Positions 24,101-38,200 are shown, counted from the first letter of the stretch. The stretch is DNA of 64,000 nucleotides from Apostichopus japonicus (GCF_037975245.1 NC_092580.1:4934501-4998500), one strand, 5' to 3'. Program-made: numbers and translations. Notes: a model not told the origin generated them from the letters alone.

Positions 24101-27100
24101 AGCAACTTCTGTTGATAACCAAGTAGCAAACACTCCTGATATTTATCTTCTACAGATTTGCTCGTGGTAACGAACAAATTGATATCACACCAATATCATT
24201 CTAAGCATACATAATGATATGAAATTCCAAACTCATGGAAACGACATAAATTGTATCCAAAGTACGTACCATCATGTTGACCCTTCACCTTGTAATCTTC
24301 AATACCTACAAAGTTTCCTGGTTTCGGATCTAAATACTGTTGGGTGGAGGAGGGGGGGGGGGGGGAAGAGAAAAGAAAAAATAATGTGGTAAGTTTGAAA
24401 TATCACTTTTAACACAAATGAATAATATCATTAAAAAGGTTTGAGAGTTCCCAGGTGAGCGTTAGTTTACACTAAGTCCACATTGTTAACTACTCGCGTG
24501 CGACAAAGTAGGTCAAAATTTGATTCTCTTAATAATGAAAAGTAACCTTCAAAGTAGGAAGAATGTTTAGCTTACCTCTGTTATGAAAGTTTTAAATTCT
24601 CTAGTCCCAATGAAACATATACCCATGCTCTGTGAAAATAAATAAAAAGTGAGAAAACAAAAAAAGAAGTGAAATATTGCAGTAAGGTAACTTCTAATGA
24701 TGCAATATTTGATAACAGTAGGGGAATGATTTCCATTAATTAATCAATTTTTCCTTATAGTGACCCTAAATTATTGGAAACATTGTAATGGCTGTAAGAT
24801 TTCAAAATATTACAAAAAAACAATCCTACAGCACTTGTTTTCAAAACAGTTATGGCCGATTCATGTTCATTGGCATTTTAAGTTTTTATGAGTAGAGTTG
24901 TTGCTGGGAAGGCAGTCTGTTTATGAATTCTGATATCACTGGGACTATTTCATTATTCAGGGTGAGTTTGCTAAAAACTGCAGAAAAGTGAAAAGTCCAA
25001 AAACTTCTGATATACAGTGAGAAGTTGGAGAAAAAGAAACCAAGTCAAGATGGGGGAGAACATGTATTTCAGGGGAGATTTCTGCCATACTTAAGAATAC
25101 TCTAAAGAGTTGAGCAGTGTTTCTTTCATATTGTTCTCTTTGTTAAAAGGGGAATGCAAAGTGATCAATGGGAAGCAATTTATGCAACTCTCAACAAAAT
25201 TACTTGCTACTGCTGTTAAATTCATAATAAGGGCATAAACAAATCTTATGCCAATATGCACACAATATCAATCTGCAAAATAAAAGTAGGAGAGTGTTTG
25301 AAGGATAAAGTACCTTCCTTTCTTTAAACTACAGATTCCATCATACTTTCTTGGTATTGCAAATACATCCCAACCCCATGCCACCTCTACCCCCCCCCCC
25401 CCCCCAAACACCCATCTACTTGTAGTTTTATGATCTGTGGGTTTCTTCTCAGCTTATCTTTAAACAATTTACGATTTACCTCTTTCTTTTTAGCAATTCT
25501 TTCCATTCCAGCCTGAACCGCCAATTTCTTCACAACATCTTTCGTAAGGTCACCGAGAGGGAAGATGGTGCGCCGCAGTGCATTCTGGGATATCTGAGAC
25601 AGGAAGAACGTTTGGTCTTTCCAGCTATCCACTGACTTTAGTAACCTTACAGCTGGGTGAAGAAAATCAAAAACATACCTGTATCATGAATATGCAATGG
25701 AAACTTACTAAGCAAAATTAAACATAACTTACTAACGTAACTCATTAGTATAACTTACTAATTAGTCTTGGCCCTTCATATTGATAAATCCTCTTCAACC
25801 TAAGACCAATACTTGAAGACATTTAATATAAAACTTAAATTAGATATAAAATAAAAAAATACTGCCAATGATTCAAGAATTGGGGGCTCTCCAACTGAAC
25901 CTATGGTCTTGAAGGTCCAAAATATATTAAAGAGCATTCCACATTTAAAGGTTGTCCTAACAATTAAGCCAGTTTGGCAATGCTTAGGCTCACAAACTAA
26001 AAGACTATACTACAGTATACCCTTTGACACTGTCACTGAAAGTCCTGATCAATGCAGTGTGTTGCAGTTATGACATGTAGGCTATTTATTAGGAGACCAT
26101 AAGACCACTGCACACTGACAACTTCTATCACTCCTGCCAAACCAGTCATATATTGCTCTAATATGACTTTTGTTTAGTTTGCAAGTACAGTAGTTCATCC
26201 ATTTAAATGTAATCATTTCGTTACTAACAAACTTTGAAAAGGAACAACACTTATATAGAAACAACAATTATATAGGAACCTTACGTGATTCATCTCTTTT
26301 AATATCTCTCTTGACATCTTCTTCAGTTAATCGAAGGAAGCTGTCACCTAGATTAGTGCGGGCGTAATGGCCCGTAGCAACCGCGTCGGCATGGAGATGC
26401 TGAAAGGCATGTTCTATCAGTCGGTCAAATTTGATGACTCTATTGCACATGATGTCTGGGTTTGGGGTCAGGCCTCTTTCATACTGCTTGAGAAATATAC
26501 TGCAAACACAATTTATATAAAAAAATTTAAAAAATAAAAATTGTGTTAGAAAACTAGCAAATTAAGAGGGAGGAAGTTATGCCCTCAAATATGCTACATA
26601 AATTTTGACGAACACAGTGTGAAAAAATTTGATTAACAATCACTTCAAATAACAATTCTTCTATGATTATTCATATCAAATGGTTTCCTTTACTGTATAG
26701 TCTTTTAAAGGACAGTATCCTCTTTCAAAAACCCAATGATTCTGTCACGTTATGCTTTATCCACCTTTCTAATATTGAAGAGCAAACGTACAACTTCAAC
26801 TTCTACTGGCATCTTTCACCGAAACGAAATTTGTTTCTATTTTTTTTACGCAAACTCTTAGAGCCAATTAAGTTTTCCCATCGACTGATTATAATCTTCA
26901 TCAACAGTTTTCTCGTTGCTGGCACAACCTCTCCAATACTTTGGTTAAGTAAATGAATGTAAAAAACTATTTCAATGTTCTATTTTCAAACCACAGAGAG
27001 AGATGACGATTGTACCTGAACACGTCGTGCCAGTAATCTTTCACAAAGTTAACTTCGTGGAATGGTATACTCAGTGTGTCACACACAAACTTTGCATCTT

Positions 27101-28002
27101 CACAATCCTTATCTGCCGTACAGACTCCCGTCTCATCCAGTTGATCCCAGTTCCTCATGTACAAACCGGAGACCTGGTATCCTGGTTGGAAAATTCAAAA
27201 GGTTCAAAGGTCATCAGAACTGTACAGCAACATACTAGGAAAATAAATAATCTGCCATATGTTCAAATTTTACCAAGCATTTTGTTTAAAAGTTCTACCA
27301 CAAAAAGCAAATTTGTTCACTTATTCAATTAAAATAATATATACGGTATCAACATACACAAAAATCGAAAATGAAAAAGAGGACTGTGAAGAATGTGAAA
27401 AATAAAACTAATTTCAGTGAATTAAAGCTATCCAAAGTGGGAAAATTCATAAATGTACACACTAAAGTTGCAAGGTCAAGCTGCCTTATATACCTGTACA
27501 AAGGAATTTGTAAAACCTTCTGAAGTAACAGATGTTTCTCAGATTTAGAGGAATAAGATCTTGTAAATGAAATCCATAAAATGAATCATAAAAAGCATAA
27601 CCATTCAGTTGAATAAGAGCAGCTGACTTGTAAACACCAGTTTCCATTTTTCTACATTTAAAAAACAATTATGTAACAAACAAGATATAGAACAATGTCA
27701 ACAAAAATACATTTCAATGCACCAAAAGTCAAATTTCATAACAAAGTAGTGAATGAATTCACACAAGAGTAAGACTAAAGAAATACCTTTTGTGATAATG
27801 AGACAAGAAGGAAAAAAAATATTATTCTAATAAATCATATAATTTTCTAGTTGTATTTTGCACTTGTGGAACATTTAAATATTGATAGACAAATCCTTTC
27901 CACATCTTCACCTTTCCATTTTAGGAGTAAAGCAGCTACTGCGCTGTCCACACCCCCGGAGAGAGCACAAACAACATGTTTAGCCCTAGATACAGGTGAC
28001 AT
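21138..28002 (-). CDS. TRMU: mitochondrial tRNA-specific 2-thiouridylase 1 (MnmA/TrmU family)
   Basis: Thiolates the wobble uridine at C2 in mitochondrial tRNAs for Lys, Glu and Gln, using ATP and a persulfide donor. Coding exons in transcript order: 28002-27912, 27181-27016, 26499-26285, 25652-25480, 24629-24576, 24336-24270, 23414-23314, 22847-22706, 22485-22403, 21377-21138. The total is 1332 nt, 443 aa, about 20 residues longer than human TRMU because of a Trp/Lys-rich C-terminal tail. The PP-loop SGGVDS lies at 15-20. The two family cysteines are present: Cys104 in PNPDIMCN and Cys220 in GMCFIG. Other family blocks include [38 protein letters not shown] and [12 protein letters not shown]. 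The start ATG is preceded by ACC and directly precedes the [12 protein letters not shown] block. The N-terminus is short, as in human TRMU. It is divergent from MTMR14 and convergent with DLD. Confidence 0.96.
21510..21548. repeat. fragment of dispersed repeat family R1
   Basis: A short diverged match to the start of the elements at 22568-22652 and 47024-47126: TTCGATCCCAGCAGGA followed by TTCTTCTGAG. It lies in TRMU intron 9 beside the 28-bp minisatellite. Confidence 0.4.
21555..22065. repeat. 28-bp minisatellite with higher-order period in TRMU intron 9
   Basis: About 18 contiguous copies of a unit of about 28 bp resembling GAATTGATAGAAGACGCATA plus GTTATAAA. A distinctive variant containing CACATGGTTATGAC occurs at 21681 and again at 21879, so a multi-unit block of about 198 bp was itself duplicated. 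There are no unique spacers between units. Confidence 0.9.
22568..22652 (-). mobile_element. dispersed repeat family R1, copy 1
   Basis: Shares with 47024-47126 the ordered phrases GATCCTAACAGGAT, TTCTTCAGAGGCTGAA, GCAGTTTGCTAA and TTTTGTTTTATT. On the minus strand the conserved core reads CTGAAGA, a GATCCT/AGGATC stem, then GAA. It lies in TRMU intron 8. It is a short interspersed element of unknown class. Confidence 0.6.
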
Positions 28003-29297
28003 GGTGACCAGGTTTACAGAATCATGAATATATACTGAGCTGACTTCACTAAACAGTTAGGTGCTGTCTTCTCCTCATTTTATGCTGTACTGTATGTGAA
28101 GAAAGAACACTTAATTAGAAAGTGATGGATATTAGCAAATATATGCCTGAGTTCTGTAAAACCTGGGAACAGTTTAAAATAACAATTTATAACATTGTAT
28201 CTAAAAAGGAAGAATAACAATACAAAGTGGCTATTCTTACGACTGTTCGTAAGAATAATTTCCGATTACGCATGTGCAGTTGCTATTTTTATGACAGGAG
28301 TACTATTTTTTACGACCAGGAGTAACAATAATTTCCGGTTAGTGTTAGGGTTAGGATTGGGGTTTAGGGTTAAAGTTAGTGTTACCCCTACTACATGCGC
28401 AGTTGCTTAATTTACTTTACTGCGCTTGAATTCGCCTTTGTCGTAAGAATAGTTTATAAATAATTGTTACGACTAGTCGTAAGAATAGCCACGGCCATAA
28501 CAATAAACATAGTCCTGGGTATGATACTACTAATGTATTCAGAATGGGGCATGGATTTTTGTGGTTAAGTTTTTAGTAGGTCCAACCCAATTATTTAATT
28601 AACATAAAAACATAAATTTTGTGATCATTGACATGCATTGCAAAAGTATCCACATAGAAACATAACAATGGTACACGTATATCGCTTTGATAAGAGCCTT
28701 AGATCTCTCTAGGCCTATTCGCGCAACTGTACTGTTGGCTAACCGGTAATTTTACTGTGGCGTAATCGCAATGTTTACTTAGCCTGAGACATTTGTTGTT
28801 ATCCGAGTCCGGGTCAAGTTGAAAATCAAATCTTGGAAATTGAGATTGGTGGCTAGATGAGAATAAAGCGATTACCGCATCACTAATTAATAACGAAATA
28901 CACTGAACACAGATTGAACCTTGGAAGTTGAACAGTTCAGAGTACTGAGTGCGTCTTCTGAAGTTCTGGATTAGCGCTCTACAATGACATGAAAATGACC
29001 TTTAGAAGTGCTCTAATTACGCAATATTATCGATATTCACATGGCCTTCGATGGCAACTAAGGGACTTTTGCATTGGTTTAGAATTTACTATCCACCAAT
29101 CAGAGCCATTGTTATGTAAGTTCAGGTGTGCTGCTAGTGTTTATCTTCGTTGTACATCATATTCATCGGCCGCGGCCTACATGTACTGTACCCAATGTTT
29201 GTCATAGGATATGAACTCACGATCACATTGAAAAAGTTATCTCCAATATGAATCCTGGTGTCTGCAAAAAAGAAACATAGATTCTAGAAAATTTCAG
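28003..29297. promoter_or_regulatory. divergent TRMU/MTMR14 promoter interval
   Basis: The start codons of TRMU (minus) and MTMR14 (plus) are 1,295 bp apart, head to head, so both promoters or 5' UTRs must lie here or in upstream exons. No TATA box stands out on either strand. The interval contains one TAGGCCTA palindrome near 28706 and a 266-bp foldback element. MTMR14's ATG directly follows TTCAG, so an upstream non-coding exon ending in this interval is possible. Confidence 0.55.
28227..28492. mobile_element. MITE-like element with terminal inverted repeats
   Basis: The left end GTGGCTATTCTTACGACT is matched by its reverse complement at the right end, and similarity continues for about 33 bp. 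Each terminus is itself palindromic: the left has ATTCTTACGA facing TCGTAAGAAT, and the right has TTACGACTAGTCGTAA at 28467-28482. The interior holds no reading frame and includes a GTTAGGGTTAGG-like tract. No clear target-site duplication was seen. It lies about 225 bp upstream of the TRMU start codon. Confidence 0.8.
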
Positions 29298-32200
29298 ATG
29301 GGAGATAAAGTGGATCTCATTAACGAGGAGGATATTCGTAGAACAGTAGAGCATTTCACCAAAAACGTCTATCGAGCCAAGGATGGAAGTAGCTTCGTAC
29401 GTATCTTTTCATATCAATCTCGAGTAACACAGCCTACAAATACTTTGACTCGTAGTAATAATATTGTCATTAACATATCGCTAAATTATCCGAATAAAGA
29501 GGAACACATAAAAGCAGTGTAGCCTACTAACCATAATTCGGCTTAGGCTGTGACTTCAAGAAAAGAAAGAGAAGTAGGTAGCATTGGGCCTAGTAATAAT
29601 ATGGTATGGGGTTTTAGCCTATACTCTGGGTCTGACTTAAAATTACTGCTACAGCTAATACTAACAGATGGGTAGCGACAAGAAGAAAACGTCATTCGCA
29701 AGCAAGGGAAAGTTAACTTTTTCGAGCGTGGCATGCGGTCTGGGGCAAGTTTACAGTGCCTTTAAAGGGTGTGAAGACTCGCACAAAAAGAAACAGTAAT
29801 TTGACCTAGTTCCAAATGAGGTGTAACAGAAGTGTTAAACATCACCATCGATCCAAGAAAATACACACACAACTTGCTACATTCGGTAATTAGACACTAG
29901 TGTACAGTCAGTACATACAGCTGCGGTCAATACCCACAGCACAGTATACAAACGATACAGCGATGGACATCTCTGGTCCAGCTAAAGATAACAATTAAGG
30001 TATAACGTTTCATTCCTGTCTGCATTTGCAGTGACACAAACAAAACGTCACTTGCAAGCAACAGAAAGTTAACTTTTTCAAATGGCCGCACGCGGTTTTG
30101 GGCGAGTCTTTAATGCCTTTAAAGCATGTAAAATAGAAATGCAGCCCAAAAGATCTGCACCATAAGCATTTATGTCATCAGGTTGAATGCTCACTTGTAC
30201 AACCTGCAGTGTTAATATTGGAAGCGTACAAACTTCTGCTCACTTAGAATGTTGTTACTGCACATGTTTAAAAGCTACTGCACATCTTTGCACTTGTATA
30301 GCAATGCAATACATATAAATTATTCTCTAGGTCAGGACCTTAATTGTGTCAGGGAATTTGGTTTCATCTTGCACAGTGTAGAATATATAAATAATCCCGT
30401 TTTTTTTGGGGGGGGGGGGCAGGGTGTTGGCTGTGGGTGCATGGTTTGTTTGTTAATGAATGATAGTGGAATAATGGAATGACATGTAATTACAGCCCAT
30501 CCCTTTGTTATTTCCTAAACAAAGATCTGCTGATTCTCTATCTAGAGACTGTGTTTGCATGTGAGCACTTGGCAGTACCTATCGAATAGCTTGATTATGA
30601 TATCATGAGTGAGAGACAGACATACTGTACATGAGCTATCTTTATGTAATTCATTCCACCAAATCAATTAAAAATCACACTTTCAATGACAAAGAGCTTG
30701 TGAGACAGGATTACTGGGACATTGTTGACACCTTAAAGATAGGCAGAGTACCGTTCCTGTAAAGGCTGTGGATATTGATATCTTATGAACCCAGCATGAA
30801 CACTGTGACACAGGATGAAGCGTTGAAAGTGGAATGAATTCCTCAAGGCAGAGTCTACGAGACGTAGACCCAGTTTGCAACAGATCTGGGTCAGATCCAT
30901 CTACAGTAGTAGCTGGTTCATTCAGATCTGTTTCCTGATTTAATATCAAAGTAAACACTCTGTTGTAACACAATTGACAGAATACATAGCATGTACATTT
31001 TGCAGACAAAAATACAGAGGTCTCATTCGATCTGGAGTTGATTATGAGAGCGTTTTACTCCATACATTTGATTCAGAGATCCCTGTTCAGCCGTTGTCTC
31101 TGCCCAGATTATTATCTCCAAGTTTGATCCAAGTACGAGATTTGAACACGTCCCCGTCTTGAACTCACTACTCTGTATCCAATCTTGGCCTGTTATTCAG
31201 AGTTCAACAGTTACAGCTGTTTGCAAGAGTGCGACCACGGTTGCCAGAAATGACAAAATGTTATATTCCCATGAGAAAGGATATGGAGGTGATATGAGGC
31301 AGGTTGATGATTGACATGATGACTAATTCATATTGATTTTGCAGAATATATATTTATATCTTTCCTTAAATTTCATTGCCAAGCAAAGACTCAAAAAGGG
31401 GAGATGAGTAGTAAACTGAGAGGAGAACACACTTTTTTTACTCATTTACAGTTAGAACTTCTTACTACTCTCACTGACTGAGCTGTATATCACAGCGTAT
31501 TCAGTACATTTACTAATTTGTCCTACAAACTATATTCACTCCTAAGATGTCGCAAAACCAAAGTTGATAATGGAATAATTGGTTTAGTTGTCCATCAACA
31601 ACTTATTAAAAAGGTGTTACAGAACTTTGAACAACCTTTAAAATTACCAGGCCTAAGTTGTTTTCAAACCTGCACCAATTACATGCACCTAACTTCTGTA
31701 CATGCAGTAATGTTACTGGAGGTACTGGAGAAAAGAAGGTCTGTGTCCCATAAAAAAACTTGCGTCCAGAATTCCGGATCGAACACCAAAATAGCATTTC
31801 TTGTAAGACCTACTGTACGTTTAGAAGTGTCATTGTAAAGATGCAATTTTCTATCGCTGCGTGTACTTTGTGAATGCTATAAAGAATCAATAGTGGACTG
31901 CCAGATCTATAATATAAATTTGTCTGTTTGTTTTGTCCCAGTAATAAGAATGAAGTTACTCCAGTTATTAAGTATTTTCTGTAAACAGCTGTACTAAGCA
32001 GTTCCTTGAGGAAGTTCCTCTTTACTGGTCAGTATTTCAATTGTTTGTTTCACTCCATTCTCTCTCCGCAGTGTGAAGCTATTGAAAGAAAATGTCAGGC
32101 TCTGTTTGCCAAGGATTACCAGTTTACAGTAAGTCCTGAAATATGCTAGAGATTTGTCAGAAAATATATAACTTTCAATCACACAAGATGCAAGGGTCAT

Positions 32201-35200
32201 TCTATGTTAGAGGCAAGGTTGTGAGGAGGGGGTGGGGGGGGGGTTGGGAAGGGGTTGGGTAGGGCCAGGAGATGGTCCTAGGGAAGGTTGTGTTTGTTGA
32301 CAGCTTTGTTCAATTAGGTGAATATTTCAACTATCCAAGGATTTGAAGTTGATTGGAATGTATCAATAAACAGAACCTTTGTTCCCCAGAACAGTTTGAC
32401 AATTTTGTTTGGATACCAAAACTGTTATATCCAGAGATTTTAAGAGTGAAACATTTTGTTGGCTAATATTCTTTCCTTATTAATTAAAGCAAACAATATA
32501 TTTTTACTTTATTGCCACATGAATTTTTTATAGTGTAGATTACTATTTAAATTTATTTGTATATATAAATATATATGTGTGTGCATAACAAATTAATAGA
32601 CACAGTAATCCACAGAGGTTTATACATCAACTGCAGGAAATGGAAAGGTCAGACAGATATTATGTCAGGAACTAAAACGTTACTATATTAAACTGCTCAC
32701 ACACCTGCTCTCTCTATATGTACATAAGTAATTAGTGTACCAATCAAACTTACAAAATCCACTAGCATGCTTGATATCATCGGTACTTTAGTGTTTTCAA
32801 GAGTGAATTTTCCACATTTTTTTTTTTCAAACTAATTTGCTGTATCATGATTATTTATGCATGAAATGACCTTGAAAATAAAATATGACTGGATTAAAAG
32901 ATTCCTGTAAAGATATCTTGTCTTAATCATAAATACTGTGACTAATACAGTTTATAGAACTTGAGAGGGTCACTGTAATAGTGAGTACAATGAAGTAGTA
33001 TATCTTTAGTGTTATTAAGTGCAAATCATTGCTGAATAGGGTAAATTGCAGCCGGTTTCACTTTGAAAGCCCTAGTAGTGCTCACACTGTGTTATACGAT
33101 AAATACTGAACCCACAGTAGTTGTAGGTAAGGTGATCAATGCTTCAAGAGTGAAGAATCACTTTCAGTTTTGCTGTTTTGGCTATTATCTAGAGCTAGAG
33201 CTAGATGTATGTCTTGTGATGTAAATCTGCATATTATTTTTGCATATTCATATATACTGTACATGTACAGTATGCATGCTTCTTGTGTTGGGTATCATGA
33301 CAAGATTTGCACTCAATCTGACAGTATGTAGAAGGTAATAATATTATGTACAAGTAATTTAGATATGGAAGGGGGATGGGGGTGGCGGGGGGGGGGGCTA
33401 CTATAACTTCAGTTCTGTTGGTTCCAGGGAGATGTAAGGTGTATTGAGCACTAATATAGTTTTCAGATATTGAACGATTCTGGTTTTAAATTGTTAGACC
33501 TGCCTGTTCATTGATGGTTCTGTTGTCCAGAACTTCGAAGTAGCTACAGAGAGCTCTTTCAAAACAGGACTCATTTCGAATCGAGAGTTTCGAATTAACT
33601 GTTTATCATGAATGAAGTTGCAGATGTCAGAAAGATGTTTAATCTCTGATCACATCCTTGAAATTCAAGGTGAAAAGAATAGAAGTTTTGAAAGTTTTTT
33701 CAAGTTCAATATTGGTTCTTTGGACATCTGGTTGTACTGTAGTTGTCACAATTGAATGTCATCTATATATACAGAACTATGATCCATAGGGCCGGCAAAG
33801 TAGTGTTGGCCATACGGGGGGGGGGGGGGGGCAAGGAGGCCTGGGTTTGGAAAATAGGGTCTCTTTTCATTAATTAGAAATTGTGCTCCTTTGTCCTTTG
33901 TTTTCATTTTTGTAATTAAAAAAAAAAAAGAGATGATTCAAAATTGTCTATTTGTTGAAACTTTTAACAAAACAAATTGTACGTAAATAAGTGATGTTCT
34001 GTGGGGAAAAAGGAAAAAGAAAATTCAAATACTGGAATTTGAGGCACAGAATGAACAGAGAGTTGAGGGTCCATAATGTTATGTTTTTAAGTGATTTGTG
34101 TGTGCTGAAATCAAAGTCACATGTTCCACCCCCCTTTGAAGTTTTTTGAAACCCCAACCCCCCAGGATCGATCCCCCACCTCCGTATGGTTGAGTACCAT
34201 GTGAATGTGCAATGGTAATACATCATAAACAAGTTTATGGGAAAGATTTTATTTCGGGAAAAGATTTCAGAAAACCAAAAGGATCAATTTTTGCTGGCTT
34301 CACACGATGAACAGTGCTCGTTAGAAGATTAGAAATTTTAATTAATTGTGCCCACTACTTGAGAAGTCTAGACTAGAGACAATCAATCAGACACTTACTG
34401 TAGCTCATAAAATCCAACTGGATCAGAATTTTCCTCTTAATTTTATCCGGTTTCTCTTTCTTATAATTACTATACAATACAGCAGCTCATTGACCGTCAC
34501 CCTGTTTGAATAAAAGACATGATCGGGACCTTGAATACTCGATTAACGAGGCTGTTTATATGAAACTGTACAACAGATGTCAACAGTAATCTACTGTAAT
34601 CTAAAAGGCTTATGTTAAAGCTTTAACTTCATACTGCAGACTTGCAACAAGTACTAATACCTACAACACATGTACACAGTATAATTGCCTCCTGTTAAAA
34701 TAGGTGTAAAATTGATGCTGTAGGTAACTTTTAGTGTATATATAATCTCTACATGTCTATTTTCCTATGTTTGTATGTGTCATGTTTATAACTCTCCTGC
34801 TCTCCAGAGCAATCATTCATGTGAATTTTAGTGGGTATTTTGATATTATTATAGGGCCTTTGGGATGTTCTCAGAGTTGATTTCGGGTGAATATGTTTAT
34901 TGGTTGCCAGTCAATCACTAACATGATGTGCAGTATATACATATGGTCTATGGTACAGTATGTTGAGAAAATCAAGGTTATGTTGGCAATGTAGCATTCT
35001 TTAAAATCGATGTGAAATGAAGTTCGTATTAACTGTACCAGGCTTTCTTGGCGAGATTTGTGACTTTTTGGGGCAGAGAGAGAGTGGGAGGTGGGGGTGG
35101 GGGGAGGGGGCATTGGGTGACTTCTTAATTGCCTTGAAATTATCAGCAATTGTTTTAGATTTATTGCATTAGGGTGGGAAGTATACAGTTTTTACAGTGA

Positions 35201-38200
35201 GTCCTGAGTTGACAACCTAGTCAATAGGGTCTATGATGTCCCATCTGATTTTCATTTCTGTGTAAGTATGACTGTTATTCCTGTAGTAGTCAGATCAGTG
35301 CATAAGTCAGAGGGTGTATCATCACATTTTCATAAATCCTGTTCTATTTTATCTATCAACCACAGGTTATTCATAATGGGAATGGTGAATTATGCAGTCA
35401 TTATCCAACAAAGCTCATAATTCAAGAATATGAAGTCAGCTCAGAGGACCACCCAGGGGCAGCGTAAGTCACTGCCTCGAGAGCATTTTCAATTCATGAT
35501 TCAAGACATCGGTGACGAACTGTATAATATATTCTTTATTGCTTTTATTAAATATTGCCTCACAACAGTGAGTAATGGCTTATGATTGAAATATTGTACA
35601 AAATTTCAGTATGAATTCATACTTTCCAAATAGTCTCCAAGAACATTTTGAAAAAAGTTATATAAATGAACACAGCTGGAACTAACTTGCATCACAACAC
35701 AGCTACTTCTTAAAGAACTGCTCTGGGGTACTGGCATATATCCCCTACACTTCCTGCCCATCCCCTCCCCCTTCCCCTCACTCTCAACCACTAAACAATA
35801 GTTAAAAGTTGATCCAAGGACCAAAATTGAAAAAACAAAATTGAAAAAAACTTTGAAAAAAACTGTTTTATTTTTTTTCGGGGGGGGGAGGCCTTTATTG
35901 CCCTTTTGGATCCAAGTAAGGCTATTGCTTATGTATATTGTTGTATTTATTTCATTCCTCACTTACCTGTCTCCATTCAACATATGCACTCTAAACCTAG
36001 TGTACGTCTGAAAGCCTTAAATCTTAAACCTATTGCCAGATTCACAGTGATCTCTGTAGAGGAGATTGTATCGAACCTATTATGATGGAGATGGTTTGTA
36101 AGACAACTTTTACAAGAAAAAATGTCGAAAGTTCAATATACCACGGTATGAAGTCCCTTTCCACACTGTTAGATATACACAATTCATAAAAAAAACCTTT
36201 TTGTACGCTCCGGATATGGGTTGCTGTGTTCATACTCACGGTTAATAATACCGCTTGTGATAATACCGCTTACTAAACATAAACTCTTCTTTTAAAGATC
36301 TTTTCAGCGCAGTTATTTACAGTCAAAGCAGACATAGACAGGAGGCCAACGGTACTTTTATTGTGGTTTACGTTCACAGTGCCTTTCAATGGTTGAATAT
36401 CGAAATGTGTTTCGGTATTCTCAACATTTGTCATAACGACTGAATCCACGATTTACAAGTATCGTTGAGAAACTAAACTCATGTATCAAGTGTGGTTTCA
36501 TTTTCACAAGGTTACCTCATTAAACACAAAAAATTTGTGGTTGTAGACAAGTTAGAGATGAGGTACGGTACTTATTGTGAGCTTACACCTAAAAGCACAA
36601 AGACTGTTGTACTACAGTAGCAGTGTCACAATTATAATGCATTTGCCATTTTGTCAAACATTTCACCAAATGATCCCACTATTACTCAAAGAAATGTTGC
36701 TAAAGTTAGAGGGCATGACGTTTGGATCCTACTGTAGCAGGATCGAAACATCAAGCTCAAACATCTCTCTTTGATTCGAAGAATGGATGAAATTATTCAA
36801 GCTACTGTACAATAAAACAGCCTGAGACATTTTTTTCTTCACTGATTGAAAGTTAACGACTAAATAATTAGTACTTTTGATTCCAAGATTCAGAACAGTT
36901 TTGGACTCATTCACTTTTGCACAAAATGGTTGTTATTAATCACATCATTTTGTAAAACCTGCAATACACAGAACATTTCCAAAAAGAGACTTGACTTTCT
37001 ACCTCATTGCGCGAAATGAAATTCGACTAAGTTAGTCAAGCTAATTTCATGTAAATACATTATTACATGGAATGGTAACATTAAATAGCTACTCATGTAC
37101 AGACCTACTGTATTCTTTCTCACATCGGATCATCTTTTAATATTATCATCTTTGTTGCTGTCTTTGTTTCTTCCGTAGTGTGGAACCGTTGTACGATATT
37201 GCCAAGCTCAGGGATTTCATGTACAAAACCAGGCTAGCCAGATGTAGGGGCAGATTTGTTGTTCCTGTAATCCTGTTTGATGGCAAGGTAAGGAATTCAC
37301 CTCTATAGTTAGTCATTTCAAAGTTCCTAGAACCGTGAAAGGAAATGAACATCTCCCATAGCAATTTCAGTCGCAATTAGACACTTCTTGTTAATGACAC
37401 AGCTCTTCCCAACTAGAAAAGACTGTACATGTGTTTGTCAGTGGCTTTTCCGTTTCCTCTGTTAACTTTTAAAGAGTGTAGTTTAGATGGAAAGTCCACC
37501 TTTGGAAGAGAAACATACGGTGCTCTAAGAGTTTCAGTAAAATTTGCTTCCAGTTCCTAAATTCTGCTTTTGAGATAACAAAGATTTGAATTTTGACGTT
37601 GACACATTTCGTACCAAAAGTAAGCTTGAATCAAACTGTATGATGTCATGGTGATGTAATAGATGCACACTGACAAATTTGGTTTTACGTTTGACTACAG
37701 AATTAACTGTTATTTTGCTACTTCTTTTATGATTGGAATGCATTCCATATGAGCTTGAATCAAAAAGTATGATGTCATGGTGATGTCAAAGAAGCACACT
37801 GACAAATTTGGTTTTACGTTTGACTACAGAATTAACATCCAATTTTGCTACTTCTAAGTGGAGTACATCTCCAATTAAATAGTCAGTGGTGTGTTATTTA
37901 CTTCACATCTACTTAGCTCATGTTTGAACCTTATCAAATCCATTGTCAAAACAATAAAGTAAACACATGTTGCTGTCACTGTGCAACTATGACATCACAC
38001 CTGTTTGCTTCAAGTATACTTAACATGATATAAACTGTGACATCTTCAATTACCAATATCTTGGGAAATTCTTTAAAGGAATAACAAATTTAACCAGTAT
38101 GCTTAGAAAATAATCCTCTTTTCATCAGTTAAAATAAAGTTTCTCCCTCTGGGCAATCCTTTAAATCTTTCATCTTCTGGGCAATCCTTTAAATCTTTAA

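Noticed and set aside
28329-28375. Interstitial telomere (TTAGGG)n
   Set aside because: Only two or three imperfect units occur, inside the MITE-like element.
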